NCBI RefSeq assembly: GCF_003952725.1 | Contig: NZ_CP032509.1 | Coordinates: 1,822,001-1,886,000 of the forward strand | Direction: 5' to 3' | DNA: 64,000 bases | DNA from: Georhizobium profundi | Lineage (GTDB): Bacteria > Pseudomonadota > Alphaproteobacteria > Rhizobiales > Rhizobiaceae | Shown here: positions 56,383 through 64,000 of the stretch, in pieces | Layout of the letters: every line of letters begins with the position of its first letter | How positions within the stretch are numbered: the first letter of the stretch is position 1 | Position numbers and translations under genes: made by a program | Notes under the pieces: model-generated | What the model was told of the DNA's origin: nothing | Seen by the model: the letters and a program-made list of their open reading frames with translations, nothing else | Databases searched by the model: none

Positions 56383-57633
56383 TCAAGATGCCTTGCTTGC
56401 TCGGGAGCCTACACGCTCCAGGAAATCGATAGCCGTCTCGATCCCACGGTCCGTTCTGATCGCAGCACCGAGCGCGTTCGCCCGAGATCGCATCGCCGGG
56501 TCGTCCATCGCGATCAATGCCTGGGCCAGCAGGGGTGCGTTCAATGTCTTTCGGTCCAGAGGCGCAGGGCCGGCTCCCAGATATTCAACCCGTCTCCCCC
56601 AAAAGGGCTGGTCCCCGAAGAACGGGATGATCTGTGTCGGCAGGCCCGCCCGTAAGGAGGCAGCGGTCGTCCCGGCACCGCCGTGGTGGACGGCCGCCGA
56701 TGCTCTGGGGAGAAGCACATCATGCGGTGCACCTTTGACGAAAAAGGCGCGATCGCTCATTTTGCCGGGGTCTATCGCGCCGCCGCCAACCGCCAGCAGA
56801 CCCCGCTTGTCGGTCACGGCGAGGGCATCGAGGATTATCCCGGTCATCTTCTCCGGGTCGAGCCCCGGCATGCTGCCGAACCCGAAATAGACCGGCGGCG
56901 GCCCAGCGTCGAGAAACGCCTCCAGATCCGGATCGGGCTGCCAGCCAGGCTCGTCGAGAAACCAGTAGCCAGTGACCAGAACATCCGGCCCCCAATCGTC
57001 GGGCTTGGGAAGCACTGCCGGGCTATAAGCGTAAAGCGTACCTGCACGTGACTTGCGCTTGAGTTGATCGTCAAGCCCAGGCGTCCCTTTTCTCCAAGCC
57101 TTCAACTCCCGTGCGAAAAGCAGTTCGGCCGCATGGATCGCGAGCGAATGACTGACCCGATTGAATGGGCCCAGTGACGAGAAGGGAAGCAGAGGCGACG
57201 GGAAGGCCGAGGTCGGTGTCAAGCCGGGGACGGGGGACGCCAGCACATGCGGCACGTCGAGAGCACTGGCTATATAAGGCGCCGCAATCGACTTCGGGTG
57301 ATAGAGGATCATATTCGGGCTGAAGTCGTTCGCCATCTGCCACTCGCCATCGAGCAGCTTCCTCATCAACGGTCGGATCTCTTTCAAGAGCTTGAAGCCT
57401 GCGCTGAACCCTTTCCCTCCAGCGACAGCTGCTTTCCCCTCGGCCGTGTTCAGCAGCGCCAGAAATTCCGCGGGGAGGCCTCTAAAGCTAACACCGTGAT
57501 CAGCGGCGAATTCGGAAAACTGGACGGGAGCTGCGAGTTGGACCTGATGGCCTCGGGCCTTCAGGCTTCGAGCAAGCGCAACATAGGGTTGAACATCACC
57601 GCGCGTGCCGAGCGTATGTATCCCAATCCGCAT
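56383..57633 (-). CDS. UDP-glycosyltransferase of the macrolide/sterol type
   Basis: A 416-residue GT1/GT28-like enzyme. MRIGIHTLGTRGDVQPYVAL is the typical start of this group, followed by the VSFRGLPAEF segment, and the donor-binding part is GAPHDVLLPRASAAVHHGGA with AGTTAASLRAGLPTQIIPFF, close to macrolide and sterol glucosyltransferases. The acceptor is unknown. It shows no membrane segment and stands alone. Confidence 0.9.
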   Translation of the reverse strand: MRIGIHTLGTRGDVQPYVALARSLKARGHQVQLAAPVQFSEFAADHGVSFRGLPAEFLALLNTAEGKAAVAGGKGFSAGFKLLKEIRPLMRKLLDGEWQMANDFSPNMILYHPKSIAAPYIASALDVPHVLASPVPGLTPTSAFPSPLLPFSSLGPFNRVSHSLAIHAAELLFARELKAWRKGTPGLDDQLKRKSRAGTLYAYSPAVLPKPDDWGPDVLVTGYWFLDEPGWQPDPDLEAFLDAGPPPVYFGFGSMPGLDPEKMTGIILDALAVTDKRGLLAVGGGAIDPGKMSDRAFFVKGAPHDVLLPRASAAVHHGGAGTTAASLRAGLPTQIIPFFGDQPFWGRRVEYLGAGPAPLDRKTLNAPLLAQALIAMDDPAMRSRANALGAAIRTDRGIETAIDFLERVGSRASKAS

Positions 57634-58137
57634 GGCTGGAACATAAATCAGAGTAAGCGCAATGTCTGCTTACTCCGAGACCGAAACGAAGAGCCGACAG
57701 TCCGGATATGGCCTCAACTGTGCCCAACTGACAATGTCCGCTTTCTCCGAAGTCCTCAGAAAAGCTGATAGGCGGCTAGCCACCCCGTTCGAGCCTTCCA
57801 GGCGCACGCTAGGCGCCCTTGCCAGAGACTGGCAGGAGCCCGACCCGCCCGCCGTGCCCGGAGAGAACACAGACACGGCGGGTTGGGTTCAATCGGGCTT
57901 GCCGGCCCGTCACGGCCTCGCTGGACGTGATGCCAAGCTGTCTCACGTGCTCGAAGAAAATCCTAGCCCGCTAGGGGCTACGTTGCTTGTTTACTAAGAG
58001 AGTGTACTTTGTTTGACGATGTAGAAACCAATTTTCAGTCTACATGTATTTTTGTAAACTACTTGTGCTGCCCCTTGGTGTCGGGGCAATTTGCTTCTTC
58101 GGATCGATCCGCTCGCTTGGGGATATCAAGGACCATA
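57634..58137. other. Stretch without a recognised gene
   Basis: 504 bp. TAGCCC/GGGCTA (57964-57980) forms a small hairpin. TGTAGA (58020-58025) and TCTACA (58039-58044) form an inverted repeat in an AT-rich patch that continues to 58065, a plausible promoter/operator for the two small genes that follow. A 111-codon frame here shows no protein character. Confidence 0.5.
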
Positions 58138-58293
58138 GTGTTCGCGAGCGCTTCACCCGACGAGCAAGAACGCGACGTCTGGCGGATGGCGCAAAGTATC
58201 CAGTTTGAGAGCAAGGGCGACGGCGACTTCTTCGACGAAGCGCTGGTCCATGCCTACCGGTTCATTTTTCTCAACAGGGAGACACTTCACTGA
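58138..58293 (+). CDS. Small unrecognised protein, first of a coupled pair
   Basis: A 51-residue frame starting at a GTG with AAGGA five bases before it. The sequence is acidic and ends DEALVHAYRFIFLNRETLH. Its stop overlaps the CTG start of the next small gene by three bases in the arrangement CTGA. No family is recognised; support comes from the binding site and the coupling. Confidence 0.4.
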   Translation: MFASASPDEQERDVWRMAQSIQFESKGDGDFFDEALVHAYRFIFLNRETLH

Positions 58294-58514
58294 CGAGCGT
58301 ACAAGCAATCGCGGTGGCGACAGCGCTATGGGGCGCGGGTGGCGCGATCTACCTGAAATGGATTTCGATCTACGGAGACGCACAAAAGATTGTCGAAGGT
58401 CTCCGGCGGGGCGACCCGGCGGCGTGGGTTTCGTTGGCCCTGTTCGTCGCCGCGTGGCCTGCAATCTACGTTTGTGCGAAACTCTCGGCGCACTTCAATG
58501 AGCCGGCTACATAG
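58290..58514 (+). CDS. Small two-segment membrane protein, apparent CTG start
   Basis: A 74-residue protein with two hydrophobic segments: AVATALWGAGGAIYLKWISI and AAWVSLALFVAAWPAIYVCA, joined by a short charged loop (GDAQKIVEGLRRGDP). GGGAG at 58277-58281 precedes CTG 58290 by eight bases; the next in-frame GTG (58314) would cut into the first segment. Small two-segment proteins of this kind can be toxins, holins or subunit-like proteins, and I cannot choose between them. Confidence 0.45.
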   Translation: MTSVQAIAVATALWGAGGAIYLKWISIYGDAQKIVEGLRRGDPAAWVSLALFVAAWPAIYVCAKLSAHFNEPAT

Positions 58515-58816
58515 ACCAGAATTTTGCAACCGGCTTCAAGAAAATCTGCTACGCAAAAATGCTACGCAAATTTTCTAGGCAACGCCTCAAGTATTTGATT
58601 TTTTCAACTATTGGACGCGCTGGTCGATCCCTACGCCACCCACCATTTTCTCTTCTTCAACGATACTCGCACCGAAACGCAGACGCTGTCTTCCAGCGCG
58701 TTTGGCATGCTTTTCTACCCGATCTCTATCGAGCAATCAGGCGCTGCCTGCTGTCACTTAGCCGATCGACGAAGTTTTTGCTTGCCAATCTTCGATTTGC
58801 GTAGATAGTTAGCTGT
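58515..58816. other. Right end of the putative element
   Basis: 302 bp with no gene. TGCTACGCAAA occurs twice (58548-58557 in part and 58559-58570), followed by an AT-rich stretch and the repeat copy at 58624. Similar GCTACACAA sequence lies near the left end (40649), as arm sites would. Confidence 0.45.
58624..58645 (+). repeat. Right copy of the tRNA-Lys 3' repeat (candidate attR)
   Basis: TCGATCCCTACGCCACCCAC plus CA matches 20 of 22 bases of the tRNA-Lys 3' end at 40562-40583. The upstream sequence does not fold as a tRNA, so this is a partial copy, not a second gene. Confidence 0.55.
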
Positions 58817-59158
58817 ATGGCTAAGCATGATCCGGATCTTTCTCTGCTCTTTCACGCGCTGGCGGATGCTACGCGTCGTTCGATGCTGGCCCGATTGGCG
58901 CAGGGGCCGGCGCGGGTGACGGATCTGGCGGAGCCGACGGGGCTGCGGTTGCCGACCATCATGCGGCATCTTGCCGTGCTGGAGGAAGCGGGGCTGATCT
59001 CGACATCGAAAGATGGGCGCATCCGCACCTGCGCGATCCGGCCGGAGGCCATGGAGCCGGCCCGTGCCTGGATGGAGGAACAGCGGGCGGTCTGGGCGGC
59101 ACGTCTGGATCGGCTCGATGCCTTCGTGATGGATGTGATGAAGGAGCGTGAACGATGA
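58817..59158 (+). CDS. ArsR family winged-helix regulator
   Basis: A 113-residue regulator. LFHALADATRRSMLARLAQG is the usual start, and LRLPTIMRHLAVLEEAGLIS is the recognition helix region, followed by the wing KDGRIRTCAIRPEAM. No metal-binding Cys pair is present, so it belongs to the non-metal branch that sits before SRPBCC genes. Its stop overlaps the next start by four bases (ATGA), so the two are coupled. Confidence 0.92.
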   Translation: MAKHDPDLSLLFHALADATRRSMLARLAQGPARVTDLAEPTGLRLPTIMRHLAVLEEAGLISTSKDGRIRTCAIRPEAMEPARAWMEEQRAVWAARLDRLDAFVMDVMKERER

Positions 59159-60078
59159 CACAGTCCAAGACGCTTGAGACGCCCACTTTGCCCAGTGAAG
59201 ACCGTAGCGGCCGGTTTGCGACGCTGACTTTCGAGCGAGTGGTGAGCGCGCCGGTGGCCACCTTGTGGCAGGCCTGGACGGCGCCGGCCGCCCGTGCGGT
59301 CTGGGCAGCGTCGATGCCATCCGTGACGGTCGAATTTGTCGAGGCCGACACGCGCGTCGGCGGGCGCGAGATTTCGCTGTGCAAGGTGGCGGGGGAGGCG
59401 GATACGCGATGCGAATGCGGCTGGCTGGACCTCGTCACAGAGGTCCGCAGCGTGAATTACGAGGTGGTCTCGCGCGAGGGCGCAACGCAGTCGGCGGCGC
59501 TGGTCACAGCCGATTTCACCGATCTCGGTGAAACGAGCCGTGTCACCGTCACCGTGCAGCTCTCGTCGCTCGCTGCTGATATGGAAGACGGCCACCGCGC
59601 GGGGTTCAGTGCCGGCCTGGACAATCTCGCCGGCACCGCCCTGCGCACCATGGTGCTGCAGAAGCGTATTCGCGCGCCGCGCAGCGTCGTCTGGAACGCG
59701 TGGATGAACCCCGAGACACTGCCGCTCTGGTGGGGTCCCGATGGCTTCTCCTGCCGCACGGCACGCATCGATCTCAGGTCCCGCGGCGAATGGGTGTTCG
59801 ACATGATCGGGCCGGACGGCACTATCTATCCCAACCATCATCGCTACGGCGAGATCCTGCCGCAGGAGCGTTTCTCCTACGAATTGCTCTGGGGCGAAAA
59901 TGGACCGAAGCATGCCGACGCCTGGGCCTCGTTCGAGGAGCAGGATGGATCGACACTGGTGACGCTCGGCATGGTTTTCAGTACGCAAGCCGAGTTCCAA
60001 GAGGCTCGCGCCTTCGGTGCGATCGAGCTCGGCCATCAGACGCTTGGCAAACTCGAACGCTTCGTCGGCGCGTTGTGA
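59155..60078 (+). CDS. Two-domain SRPBCC (AHSA1-like) protein
   Basis: A 307-residue protein formed of two START/SRPBCC domains: residues 20-150 (FERVVSAPVATLWQAWTAPA) and 165-305 (KRIRAPRSVVWNAWMNPETL with LPLWWGPDGFSC). The second contains the WWGP motif of AHSA1-like proteins. Such domains bind hydrophobic ligands. Pairing with an ArsR regulator is frequent; a tandem duplication in one chain is less common. ATG 59155 overlaps the regulator's stop. Confidence 0.9.
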   Translation: MTQSKTLETPTLPSEDRSGRFATLTFERVVSAPVATLWQAWTAPAARAVWAASMPSVTVEFVEADTRVGGREISLCKVAGEADTRCECGWLDLVTEVRSVNYEVVSREGATQSAALVTADFTDLGETSRVTVTVQLSSLAADMEDGHRAGFSAGLDNLAGTALRTMVLQKRIRAPRSVVWNAWMNPETLPLWWGPDGFSCRTARIDLRSRGEWVFDMIGPDGTIYPNHHRYGEILPQERFSYELLWGENGPKHADAWASFEEQDGSTLVTLGMVFSTQAEFQEARAFGAIELGHQTLGKLERFVGAL

Positions 60079-60167
60079 CCGGCGGCCGCCGCTTCCTGCG
60101 CAGTCGCGTGTGCAGAAAGCCGCTTCAGTCGTGAGACTGGATATTGCGTAGCCGGAGTGTAGGAGAA

Positions 60168-60818
60168 CTAGTCCAGTCCGGCTTCCGAGAAGATGGCAGC
60201 TGCGGACCGCAGCGACATTGGCAGATCAATCGTCTGGCCATCTGTGCTGAAGACGCGGACGCCACCGGCATTTCCCGACATAAGCGCGTCAACCAACTCT
60301 GCGGAAGCAATTGTCTCTACAAGGCAGCCCTGAGCTGTGCACCGCGACGGCATCAAGGTCTCTTGGAAGTCGTCGACCGTCAAGATTGCCCCACGCTGGA
60401 TGTCGATACCTAACGGCAACGCCATCTGGAGGCTCACGGCGTCGTCCTGAGGGTTCTTCGCAATAGCAAGCACCATGGCGATCTGCTCGCCAACGCGCGA
60501 GCGCAGTATCGCCTGACACAAGCGGGATTCAGTCTCGCGTTCGAGGCATTCCAGCTGCCATGAATCTGCTTCGGCTGTCTCTGCCGGAGGGGCCGCTGGC
60601 GGCGTGCTGGATCGCGCAGGTTGTGTTGCGGCGGGTGCCGGCGTTATGGGCACGGGCTGTGCTGGCGCGGGCGCCTGTTCGGGAAGCCCGACGGTTGGTT
60701 CTGGCTGAATAGGTGCAACAAGAGGCCCGTCGTTCTGGTTGATTTGCGCGATTGCCGAGCCAGCCGACAAAAGGCTGGCCATTACGGTCAACTTGATTGC
60801 AGATTTGAAGCGCACCAC
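60168..60818 (-). CDS. Invasion-associated locus B (IalB) family exported protein
   Basis: A 216-residue protein. The signal peptide ends near residue 25 (GSAIAQ), followed by a Pro/Ala-rich linker (about 30-85), then the IalB domain: DSWQLECLERETESRLCQAI, MALPLGIDIQRGAILTVDD, and MPSRCTAQGCLVETIASAEL. Four Cys in these positions probably form two disulfides. IalB was described in Bartonella in erythrocyte invasion, but homologues occur widely in free-living relatives. It is divergent from the curli-type locus. Confidence 0.9.
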   Translation of the reverse strand: MVRFKSAIKLTVMASLLSAGSAIAQINQNDGPLVAPIQPEPTVGLPEQAPAPAQPVPITPAPAATQPARSSTPPAAPPAETAEADSWQLECLERETESRLCQAILRSRVGEQIAMVLAIAKNPQDDAVSLQMALPLGIDIQRGAILTVDDFQETLMPSRCTAQGCLVETIASAELVDALMSGNAGGVRVFSTDGQTIDLPMSLRSAAAIFSEAGLD

Positions 60819-60967
60819 GCATTACCCCCAGTCGAGACGTAAAAGCATTTACTCGAAATCGGTGTATACGCAATCGTTTTAAATTGAACAGCAAGAACTT
60901 CGAGCCATTGCTTGAGGGGAGACGCATTGGTATTAGCCGAAGACTGGGGCAGGGTTGGAGTGCAGAA

Positions 60968-61333
60968 ATGTTTCGAAGGGTCTCGATGATTGCGCTCTTT
61001 TTCGCATCGGTGAATGGGAGCGCTGCTCAAGTCTCGGACGCTTATGTGAACCAAGTTGACCCCTCGTCGCGCGGCCAATTGGGCCGGATCGATAGTCTAC
61101 CTGCTCAGGGCGGCGCATATATCATGCAGCTTCCCGAAAGCGCCCGCCCGGTGCCGCCCCCACGTCCAGCCGTGCGCAGAGAGCCGCCAGCGCCAAGGGT
61201 TGCGAGGACAATCGAACCTCAGTTGCGAGGGCCCGTCTTCCCCAATGTCGGTGCAGGCGTCGCATTGGCATTGTCTCAGCCTCAAGGGGCTGAGCGTTTT
61301 CCTAATGTCGGCGCAGGAGTCGGTGCCCAATAG
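60968..61333 (+). CDS. Small exported protein at the curli locus
   Basis: A 121-residue protein. A signal peptide (MFRRVSMIALFFASVNGSAA) precedes a Pro/Arg-rich middle (RPVPPPRPAVRREPPAPRVA) and two copies of the motif FPNVGAGV (near residues 96 and 114). Its position before csgG suggests a role in curli subunit secretion or nucleation like CsgE, CsgF or CsgC, but I see no clear match to any of them. ATG 60968 has a GGAG site. Confidence 0.6.
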   Translation: MFRRVSMIALFFASVNGSAAQVSDAYVNQVDPSSRGQLGRIDSLPAQGGAYIMQLPESARPVPPPRPAVRREPPAPRVARTIEPQLRGPVFPNVGAGVALALSQPQGAERFPNVGAGVGAQ

Positions 61334-61659
61334 CCCTGAGCCGCGCGCGAGCTTACCGAAATACAGTATCGACCAGCACGCTCTACTCAATACGTGACTG
61401 TGTCGCTGAGTGTTGATCGACGCTGCCCTTCCTTTAGTCACACACTCAAAAGCGCCCGTTGCTGTTGTGCAACAGTGCTTTCCCGTTAAGCTAACCTGCA
61501 AAGAGTCATGGGCGATCAGCTTGTTTCGTAGGCACGGAACCGGTATTGGCGACGAGTTAGATTGCGTCCGTGTTATTGAACAGACCCGCTTTTCCGGGGG
61601 AGCCAGGCGCTAGTCTTTGTGTTGAACGTCGTTATGCGACTACTGGGGCAGGGGAACAC
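61334..61659. other. Stretch without a recognised gene
   Basis: 326 bp between the small curli-locus gene and csgG. No supported coding frame or terminator is visible. The csgG promoter may lie here. Confidence 0.5.
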
Positions 61660-62514
61660 ATGGGTCATGCAAGCATAACCAGCGCGCTGGTGCTGGCGAG
61701 TCTCGCACTTGCGGGGTGCGCTACGGGTCAACAGCTTCCAACGCCACCGGCACAGCTTGAGTCATTGACGAAAACGACGCTGAAGATCGAGCAGGTACCG
61801 GCGCCTGCGCAGCCCGTCGATGTGGCCATTTATGAGTTTCCGGATCTGACGGGTCAGGCCAAGCCCAACGACAATTTTGCCGAATACAGCCGCGCCGTAA
61901 CCCAGGGCGGCGCCAATTTGTTGATCGACGTCCTGAAGTCGACCGGCAATGGGCAATGGTTCAGGGTTGTCGAGCGAGGTGGGCTGAAGAACCTGGTTCA
62001 GGAGCGCACGCTGATCGAGAACACTCAGCGCGCCTATAGCCCTGGCGCTGCAAACCTCCCGCCTGTGCGATTTGCCGGGTTGATCCTCGAGGGTGGGATT
62101 GTCGGCTACGATTCCAACGAACGTACAGGGGGGGCCGGTGCGCGCTTCCTCGGCATCGGAGGCGACGTCCAGTATCGCTCGGATCTCGTGACGATCTCCT
62201 TGCGCGCTGTCAGCGTCCAGACGGGCGAAGTTCTCGCGTCGACCACGACGTCGAAGCAAATCTATTCTTACATGATGCGCGGTGGCGCCTACAAATTCGC
62301 GGCCCCGGAAGAGCTGCTCGAGATCGAAGCTGGCAATTCCTACAACGACCCGGGCCACCTCGCAGTGAGAGAAAGCATAGAGCTTGCAGTCTACTCTCTG
62401 ATCGTTGAGGGGCTACAAAACGGGCTATGGACTCTCAGCGACAGTGCTGCGCAGCAAAAGCTGATTCAGGACTTCACGACGACCTACGCCCGCACGCTTC
62501 CGCGCGGATCCTAA
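61660..62514 (+). CDS. csgG: CsgG, curli secretion channel lipoprotein
   Basis: A 284-residue lipoprotein. The lipobox LALAGC puts the acylated Cys at position 20. The CsgG domain has VAIYEFPDLTGQAKPNDNFA, FRVVERGGLKNLVQERTLIE, LEGGIVGYDSNERTGGAGAR and VQTGEVLASTTTSKQIYS, all family signatures. It forms a nonameric outer-membrane pore that exports curli subunits. A frame open 90 bases further upstream is not needed; ATG 61660 has a GGGGAA site. The subunit gene lies 378 bp downstream. Confidence 0.95.
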   Translation: MGHASITSALVLASLALAGCATGQQLPTPPAQLESLTKTTLKIEQVPAPAQPVDVAIYEFPDLTGQAKPNDNFAEYSRAVTQGGANLLIDVLKSTGNGQWFRVVERGGLKNLVQERTLIENTQRAYSPGAANLPPVRFAGLILEGGIVGYDSNERTGGAGARFLGIGGDVQYRSDLVTISLRAVSVQTGEVLASTTTSKQIYSYMMRGGAYKFAAPEELLEIEAGNSYNDPGHLAVRESIELAVYSLIVEGLQNGLWTLSDSAAQQKLIQDFTTTYARTLPRGS

Positions 62515-62547
62515 ATCTGTAAGTAATAATACTCTATTGAATTAGTA

Positions 62548-62575
62548 AGAACGGGGCCTTTTGCGGCCCCGTTCT
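62548..62575 (+). terminator. Terminator after csgG
   Basis: AGAACGGGGCC and GGCCCCGTTCT pair perfectly over 11 bp around a six-base loop, 33 bp past the csgG stop. No long T-run follows. Confidence 0.75.
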
Positions 62576-62800
62576 GCGTTGTGGCACTGCAATAAAATTG
62601 CGTCATCCGCATCCGTTACGCCTGTACTGGAACGAGCTGGCCCAAAATGACGCGTCGATTTCCCCAGAGTGTTTCAACCCGAAGCAGGCTAAGCCTATGT
62701 GCTATTTTTGTCTCACTATGGCTTTATAGATCCTGTCGTAATTTACCATTTAACAGTTTTGAAAGCGTTTCGACTTGCGGTCAGGACTTTGTCTCTGGTA

Positions 62801-62816
62801 TTAACCGATCGTTAAC
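62801..62816 (+). promoter_or_regulatory. CtrA-type box upstream of the curlin gene
   Basis: TTAACCGATCGTTAAC matches the CtrA consensus TTAA-N7-TTAAC exactly, ending 76 bp before the curlin-type start. CtrA is the alphaproteobacterial cell-cycle and envelope/motility regulator. Confidence 0.6.
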
Positions 62817-62892
62817 CCTCGCCAAAAAGCGCGATGGGCGAGCCGGGGCGGGGGGTGTTCCCGCGGGTCAAAAATTCATTTGGGAGACATTC

Positions 62893-64000
62893 ATGTCATT
62901 TAAGAAGCTACTCATGGCGAGCGCCGCCATGGTGCCATTGGCTATGGGCGCAGCAAATGCGCAGACAGCCAATCAGGCATTCATCGGTCAGCTGAACAAC
63001 AGCAACCTTGCCTATCTCTCGCAAGAGGAGGCTAACCGGGCCTTCATCTATCAGTACGGTAACGGCAACATCTTTCTTCCGTATCTTGCCCCGCTGAACG
63101 CGGATGGCGGCTCGGATGCGCAGCGCGGCAACAACGATCTCGGCACGATGCAACTCGGCACGGGCAACTTCATCGGCGGTGAGTTCCTGCAGGTTGACTC
63201 CAACGTCGGTGGCATCGCCCAGTTCGGCGACAACAACATCGTCAACAGGTTCCTTCAGACCGGCTCCAACCGCGGTGCAATTTTTCAGGGCGGCTTCGCC
63301 AACGTCGCTCAGAACGAGCAGACCGGTAACGGCAATGACTCCGGCATCATCCAGGTAAATCCTGATGCGGCTGCAGTGGGCAATTTTGCGTTCAACACGC
63401 AGGTTGCAGGTGCGGTCAATCCGACGGCCAATTCCTTCTCGGGCATCCTTCAGGGCGGCTCGCAAAACGTCGCAACCGTTCTTCAGAAGGGCCAGGACGG
63501 TTCGGAATCCACGATTGCCCAAGGCGGCACGGGTAACGTTGCGCTCAACACGCAGACGGTCGACTTCTATGAGCCTCTTGGCGCTGGCGTCGTTGATTTT
63601 TACAGAATGGGCGAAGGTAATGCAGCGGGTACGCTGCAGGTTGGTGATGGCAACCTTGCTGTTAATAACCAAAATTCAAGCACCGATGGAGCCGTCACCA
63701 TCATCCAGGGCGGCGATGGCAATGACGGCTTTAACCTCCACACCGGTGGTACAGATCACGTTGCAGGGATTGCCCAGTTCGGCGATGACAACACGGCGTT
63801 GAACGTCAGCCGCGATGGCACGGGTAACGAAGCTGCAACCCTGCAGATCGGCAATGACAACGCGGCGACCAATAACTCGCAGGACGGGTTCGGCGATCAG
63901 GCTTCGATCCTCCAGGCCGGCAACGGCAACACCGCTCTCAACAGCCAGGTCGGCGCGGCCAATTTGGCTGTCGAAACGGGTGCAAACGCCTCGATCGTGC
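62893..64000 (+). CDS. Curlin-repeat protein (CsgA/CsgB type), cut by the right edge
   Basis: The 369 visible residues begin MSFKKLLMASAAMVPLAMGA with a cleavage site near NAQ-TA. The rest is a chain of curlin repeats spaced by about 20 residues with the pattern Gln-x-Gly-x-x-Asn (IAQFGDNNIV, AGTLQVGDGNLA, ATLQIGNDNAA, SILQAGNGNTA). This is the amyloid subunit pattern; the protein is already longer than Escherichia coli CsgA (about 150 residues). GGGAG lies seven bases before ATG 62893. The chain is still open at the window end. Confidence 0.93.
   Translation, partial: MSFKKLLMASAAMVPLAMGAANAQTANQAFIGQLNNSNLAYLSQEEANRAFIYQYGNGNIFLPYLAPLNADGGSDAQRGNNDLGTMQLGTGNFIGGEFLQVDSNVGGIAQFGDNNIVNRFLQTGSNRGAIFQGGFANVAQNEQTGNGNDSGIIQVNPDAAAVGNFAFNTQVAGAVNPTANSFSGILQGGSQNVATVLQKGQDGSESTIAQGGTGNVALNTQTVDFYEPLGAGVVDFYRMGEGNAAGTLQVGDGNLAVNNQNSSTDGAVTIIQGGDGNDGFNLHTGGTDHVAGIAQFGDDNTALNVSRDGTGNEAATLQIGNDNAATNNSQDGFGDQASILQAGNGNTALNSQVGAANLAVETGANASIV

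Noticed and set aside
58600..58645. A second tRNA gene at the right repeat copy
   Set aside because: Only the 3' part of a tRNA is present; no acceptor 5' strand, D-arm or anticodon arm precedes it.
62893..64000. The regular repeats in the curlin-type gene as a CRISPR or DNA repeat array
   Set aside because: The periodicity is in the protein (Gln-x-Gly-x-x-Asn); the DNA units vary too much for CRISPR repeats. No CRISPR array was seen anywhere in the window.

Overview
The window reads as a chromosomal segment of an alphaproteobacterium of the order Hyphomicrobiales (Rhizobiales). The signs are a circularly permuted two-piece tmRNA with the tag AANDNYAEARLAA, an alphaproteobacterial SspB, families concentrated in rhizobial relatives (BA14K, IalB, DUF2065, DUF6894, DUF4169), the order thyA-folA-hflK-hflC-DUF2065-degP, and a CtrA-type box. 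The DNA looks GC-rich throughout. No genus is claimed.

Region 1 (1-40.6 kb) looks like ordinary core genome. It holds a thioesterase, an FAD-dependent 2-hydroxyacid dehydrogenase and a very large AsmA protein that apparently starts at CTG. Next come the tmRNA (ssrA) and its tag-binding adaptor gene sspB on the same strand, then the thyA-folA-hflKC-degP block, serB, miaA, a diguanylate cyclase and a HerA-type ATPase. The ilvB-ilvN pair follows, behind a leader peptide and terminator that look like an attenuator. After it come LysE, a vapBC toxin-antitoxin pair, a RecD-like helicase, an AlkB-type monooxygenase, pdxJ, the inner-core heptose genes waaF-waaC-hldE, a TetR regulator joined to ilvC, a divergent ohrR/ohr pair, a Tat-exported metallo-beta-lactamase-fold protein, a DASS transporter and several envelope genes, ending with PhzF and tRNA-Lys(CTT).

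Region 2 (about 40.56-58.65 kb) has the marks of a decayed integrated element. The 3' 22 bases of tRNA-Lys recur with two mismatches at 58624-58645. An interrupted integrase N-terminus lies 100 bp past the tRNA, followed by 5'-truncated gene remnants, one of them a HEPN-like fragment. Intact cargo comprises a TAXI-type TRAP transporter with its own universal stress protein, YihY, DUF6894, an operon of an ATP-grasp ligase and a large protein with a possible Cys/His/Asn papain-like centre, DUF421, DUF2254, SulP, a macrolide-type glycosyltransferase and a pair of unrecognised small genes. The ATP-grasp pair is the best candidate here for an undescribed system.

Region 3 (58.8-64 kb) carries an ArsR regulator coupled to a two-domain SRPBCC protein, an IalB-like secreted protein, and a curli-type locus: a small secreted protein with a duplicated motif, the CsgG lipoprotein, and a long curlin-repeat protein cut by the window end and preceded by a CtrA-type site.
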